From Corallococcus exercitus (GTDB taxonomy: Bacteria > Myxococcota > Myxococcia > Myxococcales > Myxococcaceae), in contig NZ_RAVW01000034.1 of NCBI RefSeq assembly GCF_003611585.1, forward strand, positions 1 to 37,321: DNA of 37,321 nucleotides. Direction: 5' to 3'. A program made the position numbers and the translations under genes. Position 1 is the stretch's first letter. Each line of letters starts with the position of its first letter. Below are positions 1 through 7,520 of the stretch, in pieces. Below the pieces are notes generated by a model. It made no database searches. It saw only the letters and a list, made by a program, of their open reading frames with translations, and was not told the DNA's origin.

Positions 1-1
1 C

Positions 2-223
2 ATCGGCTTCTCCGTGTGGAGCCAGCTGCGGCTCCAGCGGGCCTGCCACGGGCCGGACGTCGCGCCCCGGCACTACTGGGTGCCGGCCGTGCTGCCGCTG
101 CTGGGGGCCGGCGTGGCGCTGTCCGCGCGGCTGTCGCGCCAGGTGGACTGGCGCGGCCGGGGCTACCGGTTGGATGCGAAGGCGCGCCTGGGTGAAGCCC
201 AGCCGGCGCGGGCCAGCGTGTAG
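2..223 (+). CDS. C-terminal end of a glycosyltransferase (ceramide-glucosyltransferase/HpnI-like)
   Basis: Only the last 73 codons are present; the reading frame is open to the left edge. The visible part has a hydrophobic segment (WVPAVLPLLGAGVALSA) followed by a basic tail ending in WRGRGYRLD. A membrane segment followed by a WRGRxYRL-type tail is what I associate with family 2 glycosyltransferases of the ceramide glucosyltransferase/hopanoid HpnI type, which transfer a sugar to a lipid at the membrane. Its stop lies 61 nt inside the convergent epoxidase-like gene. Proximity to the sterol genes would fit sterol or lipid glycosylation, but it is transcribed towards them and need not be co-regulated. 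The family call rests on a short tail. Confidence 0.55.
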   Translation: MGFSVWSQLRLQRACHGPDVAPRHYWVPAVLPLLGAGVALSARLSRQVDWRGRGYRLDAKARLGEAQPARASV

Positions 224-1572
224 ACGGGACGGCGGACGCGACGATGCAGCCAGCTCCCCACCTGTTCCACCGCGCTCGCCACGGTGCCTCGCAAGGGCGG
301 TCCAGCCGAGCGCAACAGCGGCGCGGCGGACCGGAGGCTGCCTCCGGGGCCGCTCGGCGAGAGCATCGCGGCGAAGGCATGCGCGACGACGCGCAGGTAC
401 TCGCGGGCCATCACCCGCATGCGGGGCTCCTCGGAGGAGAGCAGCGCCATGGAGGCGCGCGCGCCGCGAGGGCTGTGCTCCCAGTAGTGCAACAGTCCCA
501 TGCGCAGCGCCCGCATGCCCTCGTCCTGCCCGGCGAAGGCGCTGTAGAGCGCGGAGGCGAGCGCGACGCGCGTGCGCTGGGCCGGCCGCCGCGCGTGGGC
601 GTAGTGCTCCAGCGCGCGGGTGATGTGGCCCGGGTGGCGGTGCAGCGACTCCTGGAGGGCGCGGGCATCGTGGAAGCAGGACGCCATGCCGCTCGCGGTG
701 AGCGGGTGGCAGCACGCGGCGGCGTCGCCCACGAGCACGGCGCTGCCCATCCCCACGGTCTCCGCCAGCCAGTCGTCGTTGGAGGCCATGCGCACGGCGG
801 GCCGCGCCTCCAGCGCCCGCCAGACGGCCTCCCTCAGCCGCGAGGGCAGGGCGAGCAGCAGCTCCGGCCGGTCCCGCAGCGTCTGGACGGTGCTGCCCAG
901 GGGCAGGTCCACCATCACGCGCGCCAGGCCGGGCTGGATGGCGTAGGCCAGCGCATGCACGGCGCCTCCCACGAACTGGTGGCCGTGGTCGGGGTGGGTC
1001 AGGCAGTCGCTGTCCACCGTCACGCCCAGCATGGTGGACAGGCGCTTGTGGTGCTCGGCGATGCCCAGCATCCGCCGCACGGGCGAAGCGCGTCCGTCCG
1101 CGGCCACGAGCAGCCGGGCGCGCACGGTGTGCTCGGTGCCCGCGTGGGTGTAGCGCAGGCGCACGCCGTGCCCGTCGTTGTGCTCCACGGCCGTCACACG
1201 GGCCCGGGCGCGCGCGGTGACGCCGCGCCGCCGCGACACCGACTCCAGCAGGGGCACGGTGAGCGTGGCGTGTTCGAGCGACAGCCCGGTGACACCGCGA
1301 CCGTAGGGCAGGACGAGGGTGCGGGCAGGGGCATGGAAGCGCACCGCGAAGCCGCGCACGGGCTGGGCCTTCCAGCCCTCCACCACGTCCCCGAAGCCCA
1401 GCGCGCGCAGGTCCTGGATGCCGGCGGGGTGGAGCAGCTCGCCCGCGAGCTGTTTGTGCCGGTCCACGCCCGCGTCGAGCAGCAGGACGGACAACCCCAG
1501 CTCGGCGAGCGCCGCCGCCACCGCGCAGCCCGCGGGCCCACCTCCGGCTATCACCACCTCGGCGTCCTCCAC
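163..1572 (-). CDS. FAD-dependent monooxygenase, squalene-epoxidase-like
   Basis: 469 residues, starting at a GTG with GGAGG a few bases upstream. The N-terminus has the dinucleotide-binding fold motif (VVIAGGGPAGCAVAAAL, residues 6-22), an ADGRASPVRR segment near the middle, and a second FAD motif GDAAACCHPLTASGM. That last motif resembles the GDA...HPLTGGGM signature of squalene monooxygenases more than that of general aromatic hydroxylases. The C-terminal ~120 residues are helical, as in squalene epoxidases. Predicted role: epoxidation of squalene to 2,3-oxidosqualene, the substrate of the cyclase encoded nearby. It is transcribed divergently from the squalene synthase/cyclase pair across an 86-bp shared regulatory region. 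Its 3' end overlaps the convergent glycosyltransferase by 61 nt. A generic FAD hydroxylase is the alternative, but context favours squalene epoxidase. Confidence 0.8.
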   Translation of the reverse strand: MEDAEVVIAGGGPAGCAVAAALAELGLSVLLLDAGVDRHKQLAGELLHPAGIQDLRALGFGDVVEGWKAQPVRGFAVRFHAPARTLVLPYGRGVTGLSLEHATLTVPLLESVSRRRGVTARARARVTAVEHNDGHGVRLRYTHAGTEHTVRARLLVAADGRASPVRRMLGIAEHHKRLSTMLGVTVDSDCLTHPDHGHQFVGGAVHALAYAIQPGLARVMVDLPLGSTVQTLRDRPELLLALPSRLREAVWRALEARPAVRMASNDDWLAETVGMGSAVLVGDAAACCHPLTASGMASCFHDARALQESLHRHPGHITRALEHYAHARRPAQRTRVALASALYSAFAGQDEGMRALRMGLLHYWEHSPRGARASMALLSSEEPRMRVMAREYLRVVAHAFAAMLSPSGPGGSLRSAAPLLRSAGPPLRGTVASAVEQVGSWLHRRVRRPVYTLARAGWASPRRAFASNR

Positions 1573-1590
1573 GTGGCCTCCGCTCGGATT

Positions 1591-1607
1591 CCAGACACCA
1601 TGTCTGG
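1591..1607. promoter_or_regulatory. 17-bp perfect dyad, candidate operator of the sterol genes
   Basis: CCAGACA-cca-TGTCTGG is a perfect inverted repeat with 7-bp arms whose centres are 10 bp apart, one helical turn, as expected for a dimeric helix-turn-helix repressor. It lies between the divergent epoxidase (start 1572) and squalene synthase (start 1659). It ends 2 bp before a -35-like TTGACT (1610-1615), although I see no good -10 at 17-18 bp. A second short palindrome, GCGGTACCGC, lies at 1632-1641 just before the squalene synthase ribosome binding site. The binding protein is unknown. Confidence 0.5.
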
Positions 1608-1658
1608 CATTGACTACTTAGCCATTGATGCGCGGTACCGCACGCAGAGGAGGCAGGC

Positions 1659-2705
1659 ATGAAGGAGCAGGGAGCGTCATTCTGTCGCACGCAGCTGCCC
1701 CGGGTTTCCCGGACGTTCGCGCTCAACATCCCCTTGTTGCCCCAGCCCCTGGACCTCGCGGTCACGGTGGCCTACCTGCTGTGCCGCATCGCGGACACGC
1801 TGGAGGACGAGGCCTCCGGGCAGGACCAGGAAGCGCTGCTCGAGGAACTGGGGACCCTGGTGTCGCTGGCGCCAGGCTGGGAAGCCCAGGCCCGTTCCTT
1901 CGCGCGAAGGGCGCGGCTCGCCCTGCGGGACGAGGCGCCCCCCGCGGAGGCCGAGCTGGTGCTGGAGACCCTGACGGTGCTCCAGACCCTGGCCTCGCTC
2001 CCCTCCTGGGTCCACCCGCCCATTGCCCGGTGCGTGCGCACGATGACCGGCGGGATGAGACAGATGCAGCGGCTGCACGGCGGGAGCGGGCAGGTCATGG
2101 GGCTGCCCGACCTCCAGGCGACATTCATGTATTGCTATTACGTGGCCGGCGTCGTGGGCGAGATGCTGACCGGGCTCTTCATCGCCAGCTCACCCCGGGT
2201 CGCCTGGCGCCATGAAAGGCTCACGCCGCGGGCGCCTGCCTTTGGCCGGGCCCTGCAGCTCACCAACATCCTGAAGGACGTGCGCGAGGATTTAGACCGG
2301 GGATGCTGCTGGCTGCCCAGGGACCGCATGGCCGCGCATGGCCTCACACCCGCCACGCTGGCCCTGCCGTCCTTGCGCTCGCGGGCGGTGGCGCTGATGG
2401 ACGAGCTGGTGGAGGTGGCGCGCCGGGAGCTGGAGGTCGCGCTCGAATACTCCCTGGCCCTTCCCCGCGAGGAGCCCGGCCTGCGGCTGTTCTGCCTCTA
2501 CCCGCTCTTCTTCGCGGTCGCGACGCTCGACGCGGTGGAGGGCAACCCCGCGGTGCTCGAACCGGAGCCGGTGAAGATTGACCGGGAGACGGTGGTGACG
2601 CTGATGCGGCTCACGCAGGAGTGCGTGGACTCGGATGAAGCTCTGCGAGCGCTCTACGCCAGGTGCTCGCGAATCCCCCGGGACGGCATGGAGGCCCGGC
2701 TCTGA
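1659..2705 (+). CDS. Squalene synthase (squalene/phytoene synthase family)
   Basis: 348 residues, with a strong ribosome binding site (AGGAGG) before the ATG. The start of the protein (FCRTQLPRVSRTFALNI) and the two Asp-rich motifs, DTLED at residues 46-50 and DVRED at 207-211, bind the diphosphate-Mg groups of two prenyl diphosphates in this family. CYYVAGVVGEML is also conserved. Predicted reaction: head-to-head condensation of two farnesyl diphosphates through presqualene diphosphate to squalene. A phytoene synthase role is less likely because the next gene is an oxidosqualene cyclase and the divergent one an epoxidase. Its TGA overlaps the cyclase ATG (TGATG), which indicates translational coupling and joint transcription. 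Confidence 0.88.
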   Translation: MKEQGASFCRTQLPRVSRTFALNIPLLPQPLDLAVTVAYLLCRIADTLEDEASGQDQEALLEELGTLVSLAPGWEAQARSFARRARLALRDEAPPAEAELVLETLTVLQTLASLPSWVHPPIARCVRTMTGGMRQMQRLHGGSGQVMGLPDLQATFMYCYYVAGVVGEMLTGLFIASSPRVAWRHERLTPRAPAFGRALQLTNILKDVREDLDRGCCWLPRDRMAAHGLTPATLALPSLRSRAVALMDELVEVARRELEVALEYSLALPREEPGLRLFCLYPLFFAVATLDAVEGNPAVLEPEPVKIDRETVVTLMRLTQECVDSDEALRALYARCSRIPRDGMEARL

Positions 2706-4666
2706 TGCGGCAGGCGCGCGACGTGCTGGCCCGGACGCAGGAGGCGGATGGCTCCTGGAAGGGCGACTACAGCGGTCCGCTGTTCCTGGCCCCGGTGTAC
2801 GTGGCCGGGCTGTACGTGATGGGACGCTCGCCGGACGCGCGCCTCCGGGACGGGCTGGTCGCGTACATGCGCGCCCGCCAGGGCGCGGATGGCGGCTGGG
2901 GGCTGGACGTGGAGTCGCCTGGCCTCGTCTTCACGACGGTGCTCAACTACGTCGCGCAGCGGCTGCTGGGCGTCGGCGCGGACGACCCGGGCCTCCTCCG
3001 CGCGCGGACGTGGTTCCTTCCCCGGGGGGGCCCGCTGGGCAGTGCGTCCTGGGGGAAGTTCGTCCTCGCCCTGCTGGGGCTCTACGAATACGAGGGCCTG
3101 GCGCCCGTGCCTCCCGAGCTCTGGCTGTTGCCGCGAGCGCTGCCGTTCCATCCATCGCGCCTCTGGTGCCACTGCCGCATGGTGTACCTGCCCATGGGCT
3201 GGCTCTACGGCCGCCGGGCCCGCGCCAGGGAGACACCGCTGTTGGCCGAGCTGCGGCGCGAGCTGTATCCCCAGCCCTACGCGGACGTGGACTGGAAGGC
3301 GGCGCGCGGCCGGGTGGCCGGGACCGATGCCTACACTCCCCACGGCCTGCTGCTGCGCGCCGTGCACCGGGTGCTGGGCCTGTATGAGCGCTTCCATTCG
3401 AAGCGGCTGCGGGCCCGCGCGCTGGAGGAATCCCTGGCGTTGATTCGCGGAGAGGACGCGGCGACGCATTCCATCTGCATCGGGCCCATCAACAAGGTCT
3501 TCAACACGGTGGTGTGGCACGTGGCGCGGCCGGACGGCCCGGAGGTGCGGGCCCACCTGGAGCGCCTGCCGGACTACCTCCAGGGGACGGGGGAGGGCAT
3601 CACGTTCAACGGCTACAACTCCTCGCAGCTCTGGGACACCGCCTTCGCGGTGCAGGCGCTGGTGGCCTCCGGCGCGACGGCCGGGGCGCGAGACACGCTG
3701 GAGCGCGCGGGCCGCTTCCTGGAGGCGCAGCAGGTGCTGGAGGATTCACCGGACGCCGCGCGCCACCACCGGCACCCGAGCCGGGGCGGGTGGCCCTTCA
3801 GCACGCGCGAGCACGGCTGGCCCATCAGCGATTGCACGGCGGAGGCGTTGAAGGCGTGTCTGTTGTTGGAGCCGCTCGGGCTCAACCGCGTGCCGCACGA
3901 GCGCCTGGAGCAGGCCGTGGCGTTCATCCTGTCCTTGCAGAACCGCGACGGGGGCTGGGCCACCTACGAGCGGCAGCGGGGGCCGCGCTGGCTGGAGCGG
4001 TTCAATCCCTCGGACGTGTTCGCCGGCATCATGGTGGACCCCAGCTACGTGGAGTGCACGTCGGCCTGCGTGCAGGCGCTGGCCGCGTGGCGAAAGGCCC
4101 ATCCGGAGGCCCCGGTGGGTCGGGCCATCGCTCGGGGCGCGGACTTCCTGCGCCGCCAGCAGCGTCCGGACGGAAGCTGGGAGGGGGCCTGGGGCGTGTG
4201 CTTCAGCTATGGCACGTGGTTCGGCGTCACCGGCCTGGTGGCCGCGGGCGCGAAGGCCGGAGACCCGGCGTTGCGCGGGGCGGTCGCGTTCCTGAAGGCC
4301 CACCAGCGCGAGGACGGCTCCTGGAGTGAGACCATCCAGGGCTGCCGCGAGCGCCGCTGGGTGGAGGGGCGCACCGGCCACGCGGTGACGACGTCCTGGG
4401 CCGTGCTGTCCCTGGTGGCCGCGGGCGACGGGGAGCACGACGCCACGAAAAGGGGCGTGGCGTGGCTCCGCGCGACGCAGGGGCCGCACGGCCAGTGGCC
4501 CCCGGAGCCCCTGGCCGGCGTGTTCAGCCGCACCTGCGCCATCCACTACGACGCCTACCTGCGCATCTTCCCGCTGTGGGCGCTGTCGCTCGCGGAAGCG
4601 ACAGGTGAAGGCGTCACGGCGCGCGGAGGCTCAGCGTCCCCAGGTAGTCCGCCTTGCCCAGGTTGA
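2705..4666 (+). CDS. Oxidosqualene cyclase, predicted cycloartenol synthase type
   Basis: 653 residues from the ATG at 2705, which overlaps the preceding TGA and has GGAGG about 10 nt upstream. About six QW-type repeats (e.g. QGADGGW, QNRDGGW, QRPDGSW) mark the triterpene cyclase fold. The catalytic motif is ISDCTAE (Asp376), the oxidosqualene-cyclase form rather than the DVDDTA of squalene-hopene cyclases; the WCHCRMVYLPM segment is also typical. By my alignment from memory to plant CAS1, Tyr304, His370 and Ile374 match Tyr410, His477 and Ile481, the residues associated with cycloartenol rather than lanosterol. The N-terminus is about 60-80 residues shorter than in plants. About 20 Gly/Ser/Pro-rich residues follow the usual end and overlap the convergent DUF1993 gene by 53 nt. 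Acts at the membrane on 2,3-oxidosqualene. Confidence 0.88.
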   Translation: MRQARDVLARTQEADGSWKGDYSGPLFLAPVYVAGLYVMGRSPDARLRDGLVAYMRARQGADGGWGLDVESPGLVFTTVLNYVAQRLLGVGADDPGLLRARTWFLPRGGPLGSASWGKFVLALLGLYEYEGLAPVPPELWLLPRALPFHPSRLWCHCRMVYLPMGWLYGRRARARETPLLAELRRELYPQPYADVDWKAARGRVAGTDAYTPHGLLLRAVHRVLGLYERFHSKRLRARALEESLALIRGEDAATHSICIGPINKVFNTVVWHVARPDGPEVRAHLERLPDYLQGTGEGITFNGYNSSQLWDTAFAVQALVASGATAGARDTLERAGRFLEAQQVLEDSPDAARHHRHPSRGGWPFSTREHGWPISDCTAEALKACLLLEPLGLNRVPHERLEQAVAFILSLQNRDGGWATYERQRGPRWLERFNPSDVFAGIMVDPSYVECTSACVQALAAWRKAHPEAPVGRAIARGADFLRRQQRPDGSWEGAWGVCFSYGTWFGVTGLVAAGAKAGDPALRGAVAFLKAHQREDGSWSETIQGCRERRWVEGRTGHAVTTSWAVLSLVAAGDGEHDATKRGVAWLRATQGPHGQWPPEPLAGVFSRTCAIHYDAYLRIFPLWALSLAEATGEGVTARGGSASPGSPPCPG

Positions 4667-5120
4667 CGCCGTTGTGCCGCAGGAGCGCGTACGAGTGGGT
4701 GAGGTGGAAGTAGAAGTTCGGGACGATGTGCTCCAGGAAGTTGTCCGCGCCGCTCATCACCTTGCCCTCCCACCGGGGATTGGAGATGACGCGGGTGGCC
4801 GCGCCCTCGAAGTCCTTCGCCGTGAGCGTGTCCAGGTACTCGATGGTGGACCGGACGCGGGCGCCGAGCTCCTCCAGCGTCTGCTCCGTGTCCGCGTGCG
4901 ACGGCGCCGCCTTGCCTGTCAGCCGCGAGGCCCCCAGCTTCGCGGCGTCACAGGCGATCTGCACCTGCTTGACGAACGGGAGCTGATCCGGCGCCAACCG
5001 GAAGCCCAGGTAGAGGTTCGGGTCGAAGGACTTCGCCTTGGCGTGGGCCGCGGCCGTCTCCAACCACTTGCCCAACTGCCCGAGCTGCTTCTTCATCTGG
5101 GAAAAGGTCTCGAAGTACAT
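4614..5120 (-). CDS. DUF1993 family protein
   Basis: 168 residues from the ATG at 5120 (MYFETFSQMKKQL); the frame is open 14 codons further upstream but that part does not look coding. The sequence has the layout I associate with DUF1993: a helical N-terminus, a central TIEYLDTL segment, and HIVPNFYFHLTHSYALLRHNG near the end. The fold is a DinB-like four-helix bundle, and no catalytic function is established for the family. The 3' end overlaps the convergent cyclase gene by 53 nt. A strong stem-loop separates it from the lipoprotein gene upstream on the same strand, so it is probably not transcribed together with it. Confidence 0.75.
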   Translation of the reverse strand: MYFETFSQMKKQLGQLGKWLETAAAHAKAKSFDPNLYLGFRLAPDQLPFVKQVQIACDAAKLGASRLTGKAAPSHADTEQTLEELGARVRSTIEYLDTLTAKDFEGAATRVISNPRWEGKVMSGADNFLEHIVPNFYFHLTHSYALLRHNGVNLGKADYLGTLSLRAP

Positions 5121-5164
5121 GGGCGCGCAAGCTAACGGGACGGCCGTTGCCGCGCGAGCCAATC

Positions 5165-5201
5165 CGCGGGGCGTCCGGTCCCCAATCCCGGACGCCCCGC
5201 G
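5165..5201 (-). terminator. 14-bp stem-loop downstream of the lipoprotein gene
   Basis: CGCGGGGCGTCCGG (5165-5178) pairs perfectly with CCGGACGCCCCGCG (5188-5201) around a 9-nt loop. It lies 23 nt past the stop of the lipoprotein gene and before the DUF1993 gene on the same strand. No U-run follows on either strand, so it may need Rho or act as an RNA 3'-end stabiliser. Confidence 0.55.
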
Positions 5202-5224
5202 TCACGCCGCGCTCACGCGCGGAG

Positions 5225-5821
5225 TCAGAAGGTGATGGTCAGGTCATGCAGGATGGCCGAGCACCCCGTCTTCGTTCCCGCCTCGTTGCCCGAGGTGTCG
5301 CCCACGCAGGTGATGTTCTGCACCATGCGCGTGTTCCCGGGGACCTGCGGGAAGGACCAGGCGTCCAGCGAGTGCCCCGTGTCCGTATACGACCAGGTGA
5401 ACTCGGGCCCGATGTAGTAATTCGAGATGGGATACGGCGCCGGCGAGACGCTCAGGATGGGCGCCGCGGTGGTGGCGACGTGGTACCACTGGCCCCCGAA
5501 GACACGGGTGTCTCCTCCACCCGTTTCGGTCCCCCAGATGTACATGCCGACCCATAGTTCGTTGGTGTTGCGCACCTCGAACTCGAAGTTGATGTCGATC
5601 CGCGGCCCGTGACCGGCGAAGTCCGCGTCGCCGTTCGTGCGGGGCGGGACGTAGAACGCCAACGGGAAGGCGTTGATGGTGACGCTGGACAGGCCCTGCT
5701 CCGTGGTGGCCACGGACGGCTCCGCCGGGACCTCCGACGACTCGAGGGTCTCAGGGCCGCCGCAGGCCCCCAGCAACAGCGCGGCCGCCGGCACGGCGTA
5801 GGACACGAAACGATTCAACAT
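5225..5821 (-). CDS. Hypothetical lipoprotein
   Basis: 198 residues. The N-terminus is a lipoprotein signal: basic n-region, hydrophobic AVPAAALLL, lipobox LLGAC with the modified Cys at about residue 20, then an acidic Ser/Glu/Pro-rich linker. The mature part is rich in aromatic residues, Thr and Gly (e.g. LWVGMYIWGTETGGG, YYIGPEFTWSYTDTG) and looks like a compact beta-sandwich. Four Cys are visible in all; the pair near the C-terminus could form a disulfide. I do not recognise the family. The ribosome binding site lies inside a perfect 12-bp hairpin directly upstream, so translation may be conditional. Likely exported and membrane-anchored. Confidence 0.75.
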   Translation of the reverse strand: MLNRFVSYAVPAAALLLGACGGPETLESSEVPAEPSVATTEQGLSSVTINAFPLAFYVPPRTNGDADFAGHGPRIDINFEFEVRNTNELWVGMYIWGTETGGGDTRVFGGQWYHVATTAAPILSVSPAPYPISNYYIGPEFTWSYTDTGHSLDAWSFPQVPGNTRMVQNITCVGDTSGNEAGTKTGCSAILHDLTITF

Positions 5822-5827
5822 GGGTGA

Positions 5828-5860
5828 CTCCTGGGCGCGGGTGGAAGACGCGCCCAGGAG
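5828..5860 (-). promoter_or_regulatory. SD-sequestering leader hairpin of the lipoprotein gene
   Basis: Read on the minus strand, CTCCTGGGCGCG (5860-5849) and CGCGCCCAGGAG (5839-5828) form a perfect 12-bp stem with a 9-nt loop. The GGAG at the 3' end of the stem is the only good Shine-Dalgarno sequence for the lipoprotein ATG (5821-5819), with 6 nt between. If the transcript starts upstream of 5860, the hairpin would hide the ribosome binding site. If transcription starts inside it, the dyad could instead be a protein operator. Confidence 0.55.
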
Positions 5861-5965
5861 TACCGGGCTTCATGGACAGCCAACATGCCTCTGACGCCAA
5901 TGCCTCTCAGCGTGGGACGAAGCGGCCCGTGGCGGGGGTGAGCTGGCCATGCGGTTCGCTTCCTT

Positions 5966-7390
5966 TCAGGCCTTGAAGGTCATCAGCGGCTTGAGCCGGG
6001 CCACCTCGCGGACGATGTCGGCGTCCACCTGCGAGGCGATGACGGGGCCGATGGGCTTGTAGGCGGCGGGGGCCTCCTCGATGCGGCGCTCGGCCCGCAG
6101 CGCGATGCAGTCCACCCCCGTCAGGCCCAGGTCCTCCTCGCGGTGCTTCGTGCCACCTCGCGACATGGAGAAGCGCGAGTGCGCCCGGCCCGCCCCATGC
6201 GAGGCCGACGCCAGCGCCTTCGCGTTGCCCAGGCCCCGCATCAGGTAGGACGTCGCCCCCATGGAGCCGGGGATGATGACCGGCTGGTCCTCCTCGGCCG
6301 GGCAGGCCCCCTTGCGCGCCAGCCAGCCGCCTTCCCAGGGCAGGGTGATGTTGTGGGGCACGTCGTAGACGAGCGGCGCCTCCACGTCCCCGAACAGCTC
6401 CCGCAGCGTCTGCCGCACCAGCTCCGCGAGCAGCAGCCGGTTGAGGAAGGCGTAGTTGGCCGCGGTGGCCTCGGCCCGCAGGTACTCGCGCACCTTCGCC
6501 GGATCCGCGAGCGGGAAGAGGCCGCTCGCCGGGTGGGGCGCCCCCGTGGGCCACGCGGCCCGCGCCCGCTCCTGCCATGCGCGCCCCACGTGCTTGCCCA
6601 GGTCCCGCGAGCCGGAGTGCACCATGAACGCCAGCTGCCCCTCCCGCACGCCCCAGGCCCACGCCCGCGCGCGGTCCACCACCGCCTCCACGCGCTGCAC
6701 CTCCACGAAGTGGTTGCCGCCGCCAATGGTGGCCAGCCCGGGGTCACGCACCACGCCCTCGCGCCGCAGCCCGGTGGGCGCCCAGGCCGGGTCGCCTTCC
6801 AGCGCACCGCCCAGATGGACGCGCCCGGACTCTCGCTCCAGCTGTCCCAGGTCCACCCGGGCCGCCATGCCCAGCGGCTGGTCCACCGTCTCCTGGAGCC
6901 AGCCGGGCAGGCCGTCACGCAGCAGCGCCTCCAGCGCGCGCGAGCCCTGGGCGACGTCCCGCGTGCCGAAGAAATAGTGCCCCTTCATCCGCTCGACGAA
7001 GGCGTCGCGGCGGGCGAGGAAGGCGTCCACGGGCAGGTCCGCGACGTGCAGGCGCATGCCGCAGTTGATGTCCGTGCCCACGGCTCCAGGCACCACCAGG
7101 CCCTCCGTGTGGACCACCGACCCGATGGCCACCCCGGAGTCGCCCGGATGGAAGTCCGGCGTCGCGCGCACCTGCTTCACGCGGCCACCGTTCGGATGAT
7201 GGAGCGCGGCGAGCGCCGCGAGTTGTTGAAGCGCCTTGCCCTCCACGGGCAGGTCCGGGGGAAGCAGGACCTCCGCGGGGGGCGCATGGGGATGGGCCTG
7301 GAGGCGGACCGTGTAGACACGACCGTCGTAGGCAACGTCGAGCCCCTCGCGGGCAAGTGCCCGCAGGAGCCGGTTGAGTTTCGGCTGCAT
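5966..7390 (-). CDS. rtcB: RNA-splicing ligase RtcB
   Basis: 474 residues, close to the usual family length. The motifs run in the family order: TDINCGMRLH near residue 105 (metal-binding Cys), GGGNHFVEVQ, HSGSRDLG, PGSMGATSY, and ASASHGAGRAHSR near residue 397, which contains the His that is guanylylated. RtcB is a Mn2+/GTP-dependent ligase joining RNA 2',3'-cyclic phosphate or 3'-phosphate ends to 5'-OH ends, in tRNA/rRNA repair. A GAAGG ribosome binding site precedes the ATG. There is no RtcA, RtcR or sigma-54 -24/-12 site beside it, unlike the E. coli arrangement. Transcribed separately from the GH15 gene upstream, with 130 nt between. Confidence 0.93.
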   Translation of the reverse strand: MQPKLNRLLRALAREGLDVAYDGRVYTVRLQAHPHAPPAEVLLPPDLPVEGKALQQLAALAALHHPNGGRVKQVRATPDFHPGDSGVAIGSVVHTEGLVVPGAVGTDINCGMRLHVADLPVDAFLARRDAFVERMKGHYFFGTRDVAQGSRALEALLRDGLPGWLQETVDQPLGMAARVDLGQLERESGRVHLGGALEGDPAWAPTGLRREGVVRDPGLATIGGGNHFVEVQRVEAVVDRARAWAWGVREGQLAFMVHSGSRDLGKHVGRAWQERARAAWPTGAPHPASGLFPLADPAKVREYLRAEATAANYAFLNRLLLAELVRQTLRELFGDVEAPLVYDVPHNITLPWEGGWLARKGACPAEEDQPVIIPGSMGATSYLMRGLGNAKALASASHGAGRAHSRFSMSRGGTKHREEDLGLTGVDCIALRAERRIEEAPAAYKPIGPVIASQVDADIVREVARLKPLMTFKA

Positions 7391-7472
7391 GACCTTCTCG
7401 GAATCTGACCCGCCTGACAGGCCGGGGGACGTGAGCGATGGATTCGAGACCTCGGGTCAGCAGCCGCGGTCG

Positions 7473-7488
7473 GGACGCCGGAGCGTCC
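7473..7488 (-). terminator. Short stem-loop between the GH15 gene and rtcB
   Basis: GGACGC-cgga-GCGTCC is a perfect 6-bp stem with a tetraloop, 33 nt past the GH15 stop. A further GGGACGC nearby (about 7498) can pair alternatively with GCGTCC. There is no U-tract. It could be a weak terminator or merely GC-rich intergenic structure. Confidence 0.3.
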
Positions 7489-7520
7489 GCGCCCCCAGGG
7501 ACGCCCGGGAGGGACGCGCC

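Noticed and set aside
244-1662. 472-codon open frame on the plus strand
   Set aside because: Antisense to the epoxidase-like gene; low-complexity His/Gln/Arg/Gly-rich translation typical of frames opposite GC-rich genes, with no domain.
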